This document shows positions 1 to 11,040 of a stretch of 64,000 nucleotides of DNA, one piece after another. Origin of the DNA: Hanleya hanleyi (taxonomy: Eukaryota; Mollusca; Polyplacophora; Lepidopleurida; Hanleyidae). Positions within the stretch are counted from its first letter, which is position 1; each line of letters opens with the position of its first letter. Under the pieces are notes generated by a model. The model saw only the letters and a program-made list of their open reading frames with translations, searched no databases and was not told the origin of the DNA. The stretch is from assembly GCA_036873755.1 (NCBI GenBank), contig JAVTVY010037144.1, positions 1-64,000 of the forward strand, read 5' to 3'. The position numbers and the translations under genes were made by a program.

Positions 1-55
1 TTTTGTCACAGATGTAAATAACTTCCGATTTTTTGACGGTAAGCCACTCGACTAT

Positions 56-2214
56 TATACGCCCGCCAAAAAGGCGGACGTATTATGTGATGGCGGTTTC
101 CGTCCGTCTGTCCGGTTCTCGTGTCCGGTCTATATCTGGGACAGTTTCCTATCCGCAGTTCCAATTTTTGGTGAGTGCATACCCTACAGGGAGACGATGT
201 GTCGCGTACCAAAATGAAGGTCGAGGTCAGAGGTCACTGGCCTAAAAAACAGGAAATCACTGAAGTGCTTGTGTCCGGTCTATATCTGTGAACGTTTTCT
301 ATCCACAGTTGGAATTTTTTGTGAGTGGATACGCTAGGTGGAGACGATGTCGCGTGCCAAAGTTGAGATCGAGGTCAGAGGTCAAAGGTCACAGTTGCCT
401 AAAATCAGGAAATCATATTGATCATTGACAGTTTTCTATCTACAGTTCTAACTTTTGGTGAGTGGATGCCCTAGGGGGGAACGATGTGTTGCATCCCAAA
501 TGTAGGTGGAGGTCAGAGGTCAAAGGTCAGTGTGACTGAAAAATCAGGAAATCATTAATAATTTTTAATTTTTGTGAGTGGATTCAATAGGAGGAAATGA
601 AGTGTCACATACCAAAAAAAATAGGTCAAAGGTCACTGACCTAAAAATTAGGAAATTATTAAAAATAACTTTTTTTGTGTCAGTAGGTGCATTCAGGGGA
701 CACGATGTGCAATTGTTAAAAATCATGATTTTTTGAGTCCATTGAGAAATTTTGGGGAGCCGTTTTGTCATGTACCAAAATTTAGATCCAGGTGAAATAG
801 TCCAGGTCACTGTGACCCCAGAATCAAGGTCAAAGGTCAGTGTGACCTCAAAATCAGGAAATCATTAAAACATACAAATTTTTTGTGAGTGGATTCAATA
901 GGGGGAAATGAAGTGTCGCATTCCAAAAATTAGGTCAAGGTCAAAGGTCACTGTGACCCCAACATCAGGAAATTATTAAAAAGAACATGTTTTTGTATCA
1001 GTAGATACATTAGGGGGACACGATGTGTCACACACCAAAATGTAGGTCAAGGTCAAAGGTCAAGGTCACTGTGACCCCAAAATCGTGAAATTGTAAAAAA
1101 ATCATGATTTTTTTTAGAAATTACGGGGAGACGGTTTGTCATGTACCAAAATTTAGGTTAAGGTCAATAGTCAAGGTCACTGTGACCACAGAATCAAGAA
1201 ATCTTTAAAAATTATTTTTTTCTGTATCAGTATTACGTATTACGGGAACATAATGTGTCACGTACCAAAATGTAGGTCAAGGCCGAACATCAAGGTCGCT
1301 GTGACCCCCAAAATCATGAAATTCATAAATATCTGATTTTTTGAGTCCATTGATACATTGAGGGAAGACGATGTGTCGTGTACCAAAATTTAGGTCAGGT
1401 CAAATGTCAAGGTCACTGTGACCCCAAAATCAGGAAATCATCAAAAATAAAAAAAATTCTGCCAGTAGATACATTAGAGGGACCTAATGTGTTACATACA
1501 TGTACCAAAATGTGGGTCAAATGTCAAGGTCACTGTTACTCGGAAATCAAGAAATCATTAAAAGTCACATTTTCATATGCCTGTCGAAGACGAGGTCGTG
1601 TAATGCGATGTTGCGTTCTGTCCATTCATCCATTAACACTTGCTGTCCATGTGATATCTCTAGTTTCAAGGTATGATTGGTAAACTTTGAGTATACCTTA
1701 CTCGCATGGCAAAGAGGAGTCATACATTTTGAGATCAATTTGTCAAAGGTCAAGGTCACAGTCCCCCAAAACTGAATCAAGTTTAGCTGATTATATGTGT
1801 TAGGTTGGAATATTCAGAGTTCTCTCCCCTACATGTATATGGCATTTGTCCTGTGGAGTTGTCTCTCATGTTTGAAACAGCTACATTTAGTTGAACTGTT
1901 GTGACATAAAAACCATACATTTACTAATTCAATGGGGAGAGGGGTCCTCCATGAACTTCATCGGTTTCAGTGTGGGATATGTGAGCTCTCGGCTCTTGCT
2001 TCAAGGGCAACTAGTTACCAAGAGTTCAGCCCATTTTAGTTTATCATTCAATATAAGATGTGATATATGTTACATTCTCAGAAGCACAAAATTGTAGACC
2101 TTTCTCTGGATTGCTAGCTACCAATTGGAATCAAGGCTATTAAACAACCTTGAAATTTGGATCAATGTAATTCCAGATATACGGGCGTATATTGAAGCCC
2201 CTTGGCCTCTTGTT
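56..2214 (+). mobile_element. Pearl-like (Helitron-type) non-autonomous element, copy 1
   Basis: The left end begins TATACGCCCGCC and the right end reads CGGGCGTATATTGAAGCCC then CTTGTT. A short GTCCGTCTGTCCG microsatellite follows the left end. The centre (about 240-1560) is a degenerate tandem array of ~115-125 bp units, each with AGGTCA-type half sites, an 'ACCAAAAT' segment and an 'AATCAGGAAATCATT' segment. This microsatellite-plus-core layout is that of the molluscan pearl elements, which are classed as Helitron-like. A second copy lies at 33541-36634, and comparison with its empty site defines both ends. No transposase or Rep/helicase reading frame is present, so it is non-autonomous. 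Confidence 0.7.
805..1423 (+). promoter_or_regulatory. Cluster of perfect oestrogen-receptor-type palindromes inside the element
   Basis: The exact 13-mer GGTCACTGTGACC occurs at 805-817, 946-958, 1064-1076, 1175-1187 and 1411-1423, with one-mismatch versions nearby (about 832 and 1292). This matches the inverted-repeat-3 nuclear receptor site GGTCAnnnTGACC. Direct repeats such as AGGTCAAAGGTCA (DR1 type) also recur in the array. Sequence match only; binding is not shown. Confidence 0.55.
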
Positions 2215-2718
2215 TTCACTGCGATTGGTTCATACCCAGCGCTTGTCCAGCGTTCATGGGGTCTTTTGGGGCTGAAGTCAAGTATTTCTCTATCCTACTG
2301 AGCATCTACATCATATTAGCAGAAGCATCAAATAGGTTCGGAAAGGATGTTCACGTGGGAGAAAATTCGCATACGAAACAATCAAAACAACAACGAAACA
2401 TTCATAGCATTTAATAACTCAAATGGTTAAAATTATGCATTTGACATCTGCGAAAGTCAAAGATACCACCACACGGTCTTGACGTGTTACACGGTGCATG
2501 ATTACGAAAAAATGTGCCAATGAATTTCTAAGAAGTAAAGGACGAAAAATGATCCTGTTACAACTGCAATTAAACTGGCTATTCTGTTCTCACTTCACAT
2601 TTATGTTAATAGTCACGTGGACTATTTTTCTAGACAGAACAACTAATTCTTTCCAATTGAGCATAAACTGAAACACGAAGGCAGTCATTCCAGCCATTCT
2701 GACGCGGATGTATTATCA
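2215..2718. other. Intergenic, presumed 3' flank of the LRR gene
   Basis: No convincing reading frame or repeat was recognised. By position it would include the 3' UTR of the minus-strand LRR gene; no clear polyadenylation signal was identified. Confidence 0.4.
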
Positions 2719-4059
2719 TCAACCAATGGGAGAGATTTTACAAAGGAGTAAATCTGTCTTCACAAAATCAGATATCTCTTTTGTAGATTGCGCACAACGC
2801 CCAATGATTTTAACATCAGTCTGTCTTCCCCAGTCATATAGCCACTGCATGGAACAATTACACTGGATTTCGTTTTTATCGAGATAGATAAACTGAATAT
2901 TCGGTGGATGGAGTATGGCTCGTGGAATGGTAACTAATTTCGTGTTACGTAAATGAAGCACACGTAGTGCAGGGCAGTTGAAGAAGGCAAATTCAGATAT
3001 GTTTTCTAAAGGGTTATCGCTTAAGTCGAGTACGTCCAAATTTGTCATGTTAAAGAAATCGTGAGATTCTAGAGAGGTGATGTTGTTATTGTATAAAATT
3101 AAGCGTTTAAGTTTTTCCATTTTCCTTATAGCACTGGGTATACCGTTCAGTTTGTTAAATCCGACGCGAAATTCTGTTAATCTATTTTGACTGGGGATTA
3201 TTGAATCGTTAATATACTTCATGTTATTATATCGGAAATCAGCAGTATGCACTTGAGGAAAGGTGGTGAAAATATCTGGAAAATATACAAACTCAATGTG
3301 TCTGAGGTGTATGGTGTGAACTGTCGTTAAAGGCTCTTGGCACGCTGGAATTACGTCCGGACCGTCTATATATACGTGGTCTAATTCATAATCAAACAAA
3401 GTTGTCAAAGTACAAATAGCGTTCGGTGAATGTCCCAGTGTGGAATTTCTGATTGCGAAGTATCCTAGGGAGTCTTTGAACCCATCCAGTGCATGTTCGG
3501 GTAGCGATGGTATTTCTCTTATAATAAGACTTTTCAATTTTGTAAGGTACTTCAACTCGTCAGGCCATTCTCTCATACCCTGCATGCCAATATCTATATA
3601 TTCCAAGCCATATAGCCCTATGGGTATCATGACGGAAGGGTCAAGTGCCTGCAAACCGTTAATATATAGGCGGGTCATGTTCAACGTTACCAGGGCTCTT
3701 GGTAGAGTCGACAATCGAGTATTTCTCAAATGCAAATTCATCGAAGTGTTTTTCAAGCCAGAGAAAGCCAAATCATCTATATAACTGATTGGGTTGTTGT
3801 CCAAATCCACTGTCAGTATCATCGCGGTCGTCAACTTTGAGAAGGAGTTCGCCTCCACTCTCATGATGTTGTTATTGTCGAGACGGATAAAAGTGTATCC
3901 TGTCCCATTGAACGGTGGAATCACGTTCAGGTTCTTCGACTGACAAGACATTGTTCGCTTTGTGCAAGAACAAGTGGGAGGACAGTCATCAAACGCTGCA
4001 ACTGTGAAACAACCGGTCCCAATAACAGCAATAAGCACACAGTAAATCAGTAATTGCAT
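2719..4059 (-). CDS. Secreted leucine-rich-repeat protein (446 aa)
   Basis: Probably an extracellular protein-binding LRR protein. Residues 1-22 form a hydrophobic signal peptide (MQLLIYCVLIAV...). An LRRNT cap follows with cysteines 26, 30, 32 and 39 (CPPTCSC...C). About ten or more LRRs follow, the best ones with LxxLxLxxN cores near the C-terminus (for example LDVLDLSDNPL). An LRRCT cap has cysteines 400, 402, 422 and 440. The protein stops six residues after the last cysteine, with no transmembrane helix or obvious GPI signal, so secretion is inferred. The start was chosen because ATG 4059 lies directly after a strong splice acceptor (polypyrimidine tract then CAG). The frame remains open for 90 more codons upstream, but that part looks like intron. 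Cap layout resembles chondroadherin/Slit-type LRR proteins; no specific orthologue is claimed. Confidence 0.8.
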   Translation of the reverse strand: MQLLIYCVLIAVIGTGCFTVAAFDDCPPTCSCTKRTMSCQSKNLNVIPPFNGTGYTFIRLDNNNIMRVEANSFSKLTTAMILTVDLDNNPISYIDDLAFSGLKNTSMNLHLRNTRLSTLPRALVTLNMTRLYINGLQALDPSVMIPIGLYGLEYIDIGMQGMREWPDELKYLTKLKSLIIREIPSLPEHALDGFKDSLGYFAIRNSTLGHSPNAICTLTTLFDYELDHVYIDGPDVIPACQEPLTTVHTIHLRHIEFVYFPDIFTTFPQVHTADFRYNNMKYINDSIIPSQNRLTEFRVGFNKLNGIPSAIRKMEKLKRLILYNNNITSLESHDFFNMTNLDVLDLSDNPLENISEFAFFNCPALRVLHLRNTKLVTIPRAILHPPNIQFIYLDKNEIQCNCSMQWLYDWGRQTDVKIIGRCAQSTKEISDFVKTDLLLCKISPIG

Positions 4060-4085
4060 CTGAAAAAAACAACAACAACGAAAAT
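4060..4085 (-). other. Splice acceptor just upstream of the LRR start codon
   Basis: Read on the minus strand, a GTTGTTGTTTTTTTCAG tract ends one base before the ATG. This implies at least one upstream 5' UTR exon, not located here. Confidence 0.6.
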
Positions 4086-4194
4086 GACATATATAATCAG
4101 ATGGCATGTGACAGAACAGACTGTATTGCATATTATCAGATGTAAACGAGCTGAATTTGATGTGGTTCTGTACGCTCATATAAGCTGTCTCACT

Positions 4195-4345
4195 ACGTCT
4201 CTTACTCTCGCCCCTTGGGGCTCCCGGGGATTGACCTGGGGTTTCGTTGTGCATACTCCAGGTCGTGGTAAGAATGGACCTCAGCCCCTCAGAGAGCTCG
4301 TCGTATGAGGTTAAATCATATTTACTCACTCACTCATGCACTCAC
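4195..4345 (+). repeat. SINE-like fragment with ACTCACTCACTC tail
   Basis: A GC-richer patch (CCCCTTGGGGCTCCCGGGG) leads into GTTAAATCATATTT and an ACTCACTCACTC-type tail. Such tails are typical of gastropod SINE-like repeats. Boundaries are approximate. Confidence 0.35.
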
Positions 4346-4864
4346 TTACTCTATTTGTTCCCCCGCTGATTCAAACGCCTGATAGTCAACTATTCACCGC
4401 CAGAGGCGCTTTATCAGTGTTATTCAATAGTTTTGCTGTAATGATTGATTCATCTCGGATTCCTCATACTAACGTTGATTGGTTGATAGCTGGGTTTGAA
4501 ATAGACTACACTTTCCTTGTATTGGGTGAAAGCGTATACGGCTGGCGCCATGTCGACAACTCCGCATCTTCACAACCACAAGGTTTCTTTCTGACCCAAA
4601 GGCGAAATCTTGACCATCTTGCATAGCTGACAGTATTCCGCTCACTTTCAGCGTATAAGAATTTGCGAATGAGATGGTCGCGTAAAACAAGTGATCTGAT
4701 TGGTCAACATACACAGGATGTGCTTTCCTGATTGACTAAAATACAGTGGCACTTTTCATGAACACGGTTCATTCCCATGTGTACCAGGTGTATCTGAGAT
4801 AGAAATACTCAGGTTTTAGCGAGAATGTAATTTCGTCGCCCTCCAGGGACATTTGCTCTACATT

Positions 4865-5199
4865 AACCCTGCGGGGGGGGGGGGGGACTTTCCGCTATCA
4901 TATTGGGTTCATTTTGAGCCTATTTGCATGACTCGTCGAGGATCATGGGGAAATTCAAAATGGCGCTCATGTGGGGTACCAGAAAAGTGACGTTTTTCGT
5001 CATATTTCTTCAAAATTATTGCTTTTCTGTATGGAAAAGTGGGTAAAATCTATTTTATTTCCTATCAGATTATTATTTACTAATTTATCGTGCAGTTTTT
5101 GCAAAGAAAAAACAAAAATAAAAAATTCGAAAATTCTGACCAAAAAATGGTCCAAAAATGCTCTTTTTGAAAATGACGTCATCTTGGATTTTTTTTTTT
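4865..5199 (+). repeat. Left part of an interspersed repeat interrupted by a pearl-like insertion
   Basis: It begins near a G homopolymer (4870-4886) and includes 'TATTTGCATGACTC', 'AAATTCAAAATGGCGC', 'AAAAGTGACGTTTTTCGTCAT' and 'GACGTCATCTTGGA'. The same order is found inverted at 27360-27806, where the repeat is uninterrupted. A weaker relative lies near 48385-48470. Confidence 0.6.
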
Positions 5200-6755
5200 A
5201 ACCCCCGGCCAAAATTTGGCCGAAGGGTATTGTCGTCGTCATGTACGTCTGTCCGTCTGTCCGTCCGTCCGTCTGTCCGTCTGTCCGTCTGTCCGTCACA
5301 CCTTTCTCGTTACCAAGATATCTTCAGAACGACTTACCCTAGGCACACCAAACTTGCAGTGCACATCCGTATGCTTGTGACCCAGAACCCTATTGAATCT
5401 GGACCTGATTGGTTAGAAACTTTGGCGGCCATCTTTAATTTATGCGAAACCATCACAGCTTTCTTGTTACCAAGATATCTTTAGAACGACTTACCCTAGG
5501 CACCCCAAACTTGCACTGCACATCCATATGCTCACGGCCCAGAACCCTATTGAATCTGGACCGGATTGGTTGGAAACTTTGGCGGCCATATTTAATTTAT
5601 GCGAAATCATTAATCTTGTGTATCTTAGGTACCATTTCTCTGTTCAGTGTGAAACTTGGTATAGATCATCGATGCATCAAGAAACTTCAAAGGAATGACC
5701 AAACCAGTTTCCCTGATTCTGTGAAAACCTTGGCGGCCATCTTTAATTTATGCAAAATCTTCAATGATATATATCTCTGATACCATTCAAGTGTTCTTTA
5801 CGAAACTTGGTATACAGCATCGATGTATCAAGAGATCTGCAATGTATAGCCACATCAGTTCCTCTGAGTGGCGGGAAGGATGGGCGGCCATCTTTAATTT
5901 ATGCAAAATCATTAATGATCTCTATCTCTGATACTGTTCGAGTGCTCGATGTAAAATTTGGTATATATCATCGAAGCATCAATAGACTTACGATAAATGA
6001 CAGTTCTGGCGTTTCTGATTGGGCGGAACCTTGGCGGCCATCTTTAATTTATGCAAAATCTTCAATGATATATATCTTTGATACCATTTCAGTGTTCTAT
6101 ATGAAACTTGGTATCCAGCATCGATGTATCAAGAGACTTGCAATGAATAACCACATCGGTTCCTCTGAGTGGCGGGAAGGATGGGCGGCCATCTTTAATT
6201 TATGCGAAATCATTAATGATCTATATCTCTGATACGGTTCAAGTGCTCGATGTAAAATTTGGTATACATCATCGATGTATCAATAGACAGTTCTGGTGTT
6301 TCTGCTTGGGCGGAAACCTTGGTGGCCATCTTTAATTTATGCAAAATCTTTAATGATGTTTATCTTTGATACCATTTCAGTGTTCTATATGAAACTTGGT
6401 ATACAGAATCTGTGTATCAAGAGACTTGCAATGAATAACCACATCAGTTTCTCTGAGTGGTGGGAAGGATGGGCAGCCATCTTTAATTTATGCGAAATCA
6501 TTAGGGATCTCTATTTCAGATAATTTTCAAATGTTCAATGTAAAATTTGGTATACATCGTCGATGCATCAACAGACTTATGTAATGAATACCGGTTTCTC
6601 TGATTGGACGGAAACGTTTGAGGCCATTTCTAATGGCAAAATTTTTCATAATCTGTATATTTGTTACTTGACTGCTTGGTGTTCCTGAAGTCTTGTTTTA
6701 AATTGAATACATTATGAATGGCTGGCGCCCAGAGCCGAGGGGTTTTCAGATGCGC
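5200..6755 (+). mobile_element. Pearl-like element with ~150-bp tandem core, nested insertion
   Basis: It starts AACCCCCGGCCAAAATTTGG, followed by a GTCTGTCCGTCCG microsatellite at 5245-5295. The core has eight degenerate units of about 150 bp, each marked by GCGGCCATCTTTAATTTATG (near 5424, 5579, 5732, 5884, 6032, 6183, 6323, 6473). The uninterrupted relative at 27360-27806 shows that this block was inserted into the older repeat. Open frames inside it repeat the same AIFNLC/SLIYAKS peptides and come from the core, not from a gene. Confidence 0.65.
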
Positions 6756-6910
6756 AGCTTCGTATTACATTTTCATGTAGAGCTTGACCCAATGATATAG
6801 TGTGGTAAGTTTCAGCCCTCTAGCCTTAGCGATAGCGAAAATATATAGTGGCACCCCCAACAGCTGCGGTACACCCCAATCGCCCATGCAGGCCAGATAG
6901 GGTTAAAACG
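6756..6910 (+). repeat. Right part of the interrupted interspersed repeat
   Basis: 'ATTACATTTTCATGTAGAGC', 'TGGTAAGTTTCAGCCCTCTA' and the following bases match, inverted, the 27430-27530 part of the uninterrupted copy, so this resumes the repeat that starts near 4865. Confidence 0.55.
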
Positions 6911-9420
6911 GATTTGAATTACAAAATAATTTGAATAAATGAATTTAATAACATTAAATTTGATCTACGGCTATGCCATTCGTCAACGTTAGGTTTGGTG
7001 TTGTCAACGTAGATCAGCCTTTATTCATAGAATGGGACTATCCTTGTGATTTCGGTCACTAAGTTAAACAATATTCAAAATACCATTTGTCAAATCGATT
7101 GTCATTGGTCCTCGTTAATTGTATGTTCAAAGCGTCCCCTCGTGTCCAATAGGCGAATATTTGGCAATATGAATCAGGGGTGGGACAAAGGAAGTAGTGA
7201 CACGAGCTGGTATATGAGCGTAACGTGGCTGGTGCTGTTCCAGGTACCACTTTATGTACTGCTGCCTAGGCTACTGTGGTGTACCAGAACAAGATACCTC
7301 TGTATCAGACAAAACATCGCTTGCCACTGTGTGGCGAACTCGATTGTGGTTAATCCGTTATCACACTCTTGGCTTTTAGCAAGTACAATACAATACAATA
7401 CAATATAATACGATTTTTACAATACGATATTTGTCGACGAAAATCTGTCAAAAGCACTGTGGCGCGTAATCCATCCTCATTGAGAATTACAACACATATA
7501 AGGGAAGTGGGAAGAGGTACCGACATACTGACAGAGCCTCATGGCTTCACAGTATAACTTCACAGAATACTGCCAGAACTGAAACAACGTACTAAATTTG
7601 TATAAGATTATTGTACATCCACGGAATGTTCACTTAAAGGTACACTATTGTCCTTTAAACCGGGGTATTATCATATAAATAGGACCAAAATGGCTTGCCA
7701 GTTTTTATGCAAATGCTCTGTTTTTCCTCAAAACCTATCTTTATTCAAATGAAATCGAAGACTTGCGCTGACAATTGATAGTTTCACCAACATTAAATCC
7801 CAAGAGATATTCTGACCAACCAGAATATGCCTAATATGTACACCTTCTATCTATTATGAGACTGGACTATTTCGGGCAACATTTCTATATATTTTCAATG
7901 AAAAACATAGTCGAATCGCATGCGGATCGCTTCATCAGTCCGATTATTATTATTACTGAACGAAACTAGAGATCAGCGTTTTATAAAATACAGCCACAAC
8001 TTTAAATCATTATACTAACAAGAACCTTTCTTGTCAATATAGAAACCCCGAACAAATGAAGACTCACCTTGATAATGGAACTCTGAAACCGTTTGAAGAA
8101 CTCCTCACCTAAGGCAATGCCTGAATTAAAATTAATAGCTGCCTTATATGAATAGTTTCCACGACAGATGGTTCGTTCCCGGAATACAGAAGTTTATCAG
8201 GAACTCATGGCGGGTCACCTTTGACCTATTTCAAATAGATTAGGTTTGCCCGTATCTTTATGAATCAAAAAGTTTATTGGATCAGCACGAATTGGAGTGT
8301 ATACGACAGCAAGGTTATTTTCTGTGTTGACTGAAAGGACATGGTGCGTTTTGGTGGGATTTTGGGCCTATGAGTACTATAGATAAATTATTAGCTATGA
8401 AAGAAAATTTGATTTATCATAGAAAAGAATATCTTCTTGTATATTTACAGTACTAATGGGTCAACTCAGAGCAGTGAAAATCGTCAATGTCGATGTGAAA
8501 GAACACATTTTCTCACTAAAATATGTGAAGCCAGTTGAGAACCAAAATCGTCTTTGGACAAGAAATACTCACTGACACGACAAATATTTCGGTGTAAAGA
8601 TTATTTCGGTTCTGCGATAGTTCTGTTTACAGAGAGTAAAACGTGCTGTTTTCACCTCCAAAATGACTCAACTACTCTACTCTGGGATGCTGTTATTCAA
8701 GAACCCGAAGACCCAGTGCTCAGCAGTTACTCAGAGCAAACAAGAATACTGAATGATGGACTAGACGCTTACATTGGAAATATCATCTGTCCAAGTGTTC
8801 ATAATCCTTGGATTGCAAGTTTACCATAAGAGGCAACCTGATTCGGACAACGGTTACGTAATTTTAAACTGGAAAAAAACCCCATCCTTATCATTTATGG
8901 ATTGTTTATTTAACTATAGCATCAAAGGAATATTCCTTGGATTCATGAGGAATTTAAATATTTTCCTTGACAATGCTATGGGATATTCCTTGATATGACA
9001 TCGAACATTCCTTTGGGGTTATAGTTGCAGAGAACTCCATAAATTTAGGAACTAAACGGATTGGCACTTGTGGCGCTAAAACCAGTTTTTTGGGTTATGA
9101 GAAGCTAGGGGTATAAGTTAGCAGTTAGGGGTATGAGTTTTCAGAGGTCAAGTTTATAGGTTAGGAGAGGTCAGTGACATGAGTGGATGCATTCAACAAT
9201 CGGTGGAAGAGGGAAATTCGCTTATACTGCTACCGGTCAATGAATCTCTCGCTTTTGTGGGAAGGGTAATTAAGTGACCGTGTGAGTTAGAGCGCCAATC
9301 CCGTGTGACAAGGTAACTGGTATCCTAGACGATGCAGAAGACCGTGTCTCAACAGAACCAATCTTTGGCCATTAATGAAAGACGCGGAGCAGCCCTATAG
9401 ACGACAGTCGCATTTTAAAA
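6911..9420. other. Non-coding stretch
   Basis: No gene is recognised. A CAATA-type microsatellite lies at 7379-7425. Short open frames (7046-7408, 8554-8829, 8774-8998) show no domain, compositional support or splice pattern and are not called. Confidence 0.4.
7379..7425 (+). repeat. (CAATA)n microsatellite
   Basis: Four perfect CAATA pentamers are followed by degenerate ones (ATAATA, CAATACGATAT). Confidence 0.7.
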
Positions 9421-9717
9421 ATGCTGGACGTGATGCCTACAGGTCGATTTGTAGATTTCTGGGGATCGTCACTGGAGACCCACAGTCTAGAGTTCCCGAT
9501 AAAACTCCACGAAGTTATTCCGGTTGCGCAGTTCGTGGAAATTATCCGAAGAAACGGTGGGCATAATCAGCTGATAGTTAGAATGATTTATGAAGGTCAT
9601 CGTTCTCAGGCAATGTTACCTTTCCACACTAATCCTGCAGATTATAGGTGCACTTTGAACTATTTCAAATATGTGACAGTCCACGTGATTATTGCCAGCA
9701 GGACTGAGACATTTTAG
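9421..9717 (+). CDS. Unrecognised 98-aa open frame, possible exon
   Basis: The frame has balanced composition (FVDFWGSSLE, VAQFVEIIRRNGG, DYRCTLNYFKY) and could be a gene or transposon fragment. No motif is recognised, and no splice sites, promoter or neighbour support it. It may be chance. Confidence 0.2.
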   Translation: MLDVMPTGRFVDFWGSSLETHSLEFPIKLHEVIPVAQFVEIIRRNGGHNQLIVRMIYEGHRSQAMLPFHTNPADYRCTLNYFKYVTVHVIIASRTETF

Positions 9718-9813
9718 GCGCTTACTTACAACATTTCATATACCAGGTCCCCGTTATTGCGTGGCAAGTGCTATCACACACTGATCATGTACTGACCATG
9801 TCTCTTCCACAAC

Positions 9814-9921
9814 TGGAAATGCGAAAACAGGAAATCCATGTTCAGTCCTGCAGCAGGGGCTACTCCACAACCTGAAATGCGAAAACAGGAAATCCATGTT
9901 CAGTCCTGCAGCAGGGGCTAA
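9814..9921 (+). repeat. Two-copy direct repeat
   Basis: About 55 bp containing GAAATGCGAAAACAGGAAAT and CAGTCCTGCAGCAGGGGCTA is repeated twice almost exactly, head to tail. Confidence 0.75.
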
Positions 9922-10774
9922 TAAAGGACCGATTTTTCGATCAACGGTGGTCAACAGTAACTGCCCATGTACTTTAAATTAACCCTTGGAATATGGATAT
10001 TATGATACCGCGTATAATGGATACTACTGCTGAAAATTGTGCAGAAGTTAAATATATCGTCATTTTCCAAATGCTATATAGACGATCTTCTGGAGGACAT
10101 ACACCCTCACTGGATGTGAGTCCAGTCTGCGACAAGAAAGATGGTTACAATTATGACCTTGTTAAGTATATCCCATCCTGGACAATAATTTTATCGGTGT
10201 GCGTAAGACATATACATATCTCGTCTAGTAACATTCGCTAGATCGTTTGTACAATGTGAGGACAACAAAATAGTTTTGCAGAAGCGCCCCCACTAATTTC
10301 TAAATTTGGGGACAATATCACACATTGATAGCATCGTACAAAAGCTCCTCGGCGCTACGTATCGTAACTTGTGCTTTATTTCGCCTAACCGTATGAACAT
10401 CCTGTAATGTGAAATCTCCGTGATGAATATGAGCAATGACAATCAAAGCTGTGACTGAGATACAATACTCTGGACGACAACTTGGTATATACTTTGGAAA
10501 AGATAATACAGTTCAGTTTTACGGATAATTATGATCTTTCGATTGAGCTTGGATGATGGTTGGCTACTGAGGGTCGGGTCTGATGAAACAGATTCCTTTA
10601 AACACCTTTGGGCTACAAACTGGACCGTTATAACGTTACACATATATTTTTTGCGAGCACGCTACATAGGCCGCAGGTGGTTGGGCGGGCACAGGTTCTT
10701 GTTGCTTCAATGCATTTTGCTGAGAAGCAGCATGAACTTGACAATGTGATGTCTAGCACTTGTCTTTATTGCAT
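9922..10774. other. Non-coding left flank of the palindromic element
   Basis: No gene or clear repeat was recognised. Confidence 0.4.
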
Positions 10775-10780
10775 CATGTA
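10775..10780 (+). repeat. Left target-site duplication CATGTA
   Basis: CATGTA directly precedes the outer end of the palindrome (AGTAGTATAG...) and is repeated directly after the other end at 18576-18581. A 6-bp duplication is the length made by Polinton/Maverick integrases. Confidence 0.8.
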
Positions 10781-11040
10781 AGTAGTATAGAAAGAGTAAA
10801 AAACCGCTTATTTTGCCGGGGGAGGTAACTCTTGGTGGCGGTAGGTGGCGTTGTGGTTATGGATTGCATCAGCCTTGGCTGGATGCCAAGTTTTGAGTTC
10901 CTCCGGGTAAAACTGAAGGGGGTACTTGGTCAACACAGAAGAGTTCCAAAGGGGAGTTAACTCCCGATGTCGGTGCTGATTTTTTGTCATAGTTATGGTT
11001 TTCTCCCCTGATTCGAACATTTGCATATTAAATCTATACG

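Noticed and set aside
4060..4329. N-terminal extension of the LRR protein by 90 residues
   Set aside because: A polypyrimidine tract and CAG directly before ATG 4059, followed by a signal peptide, indicate intron upstream.
5158..6523. Frames of 75-141 aa with AIFNLC and SLIYAKS peptides
   Set aside because: These arise from the ~150-bp core repeat of a pearl-like element and change frame between units.
9375..9566. 63-aa frame overlapping the 9421-9717 frame
   Set aside because: Arg/Ser-rich shadow frame with no support.
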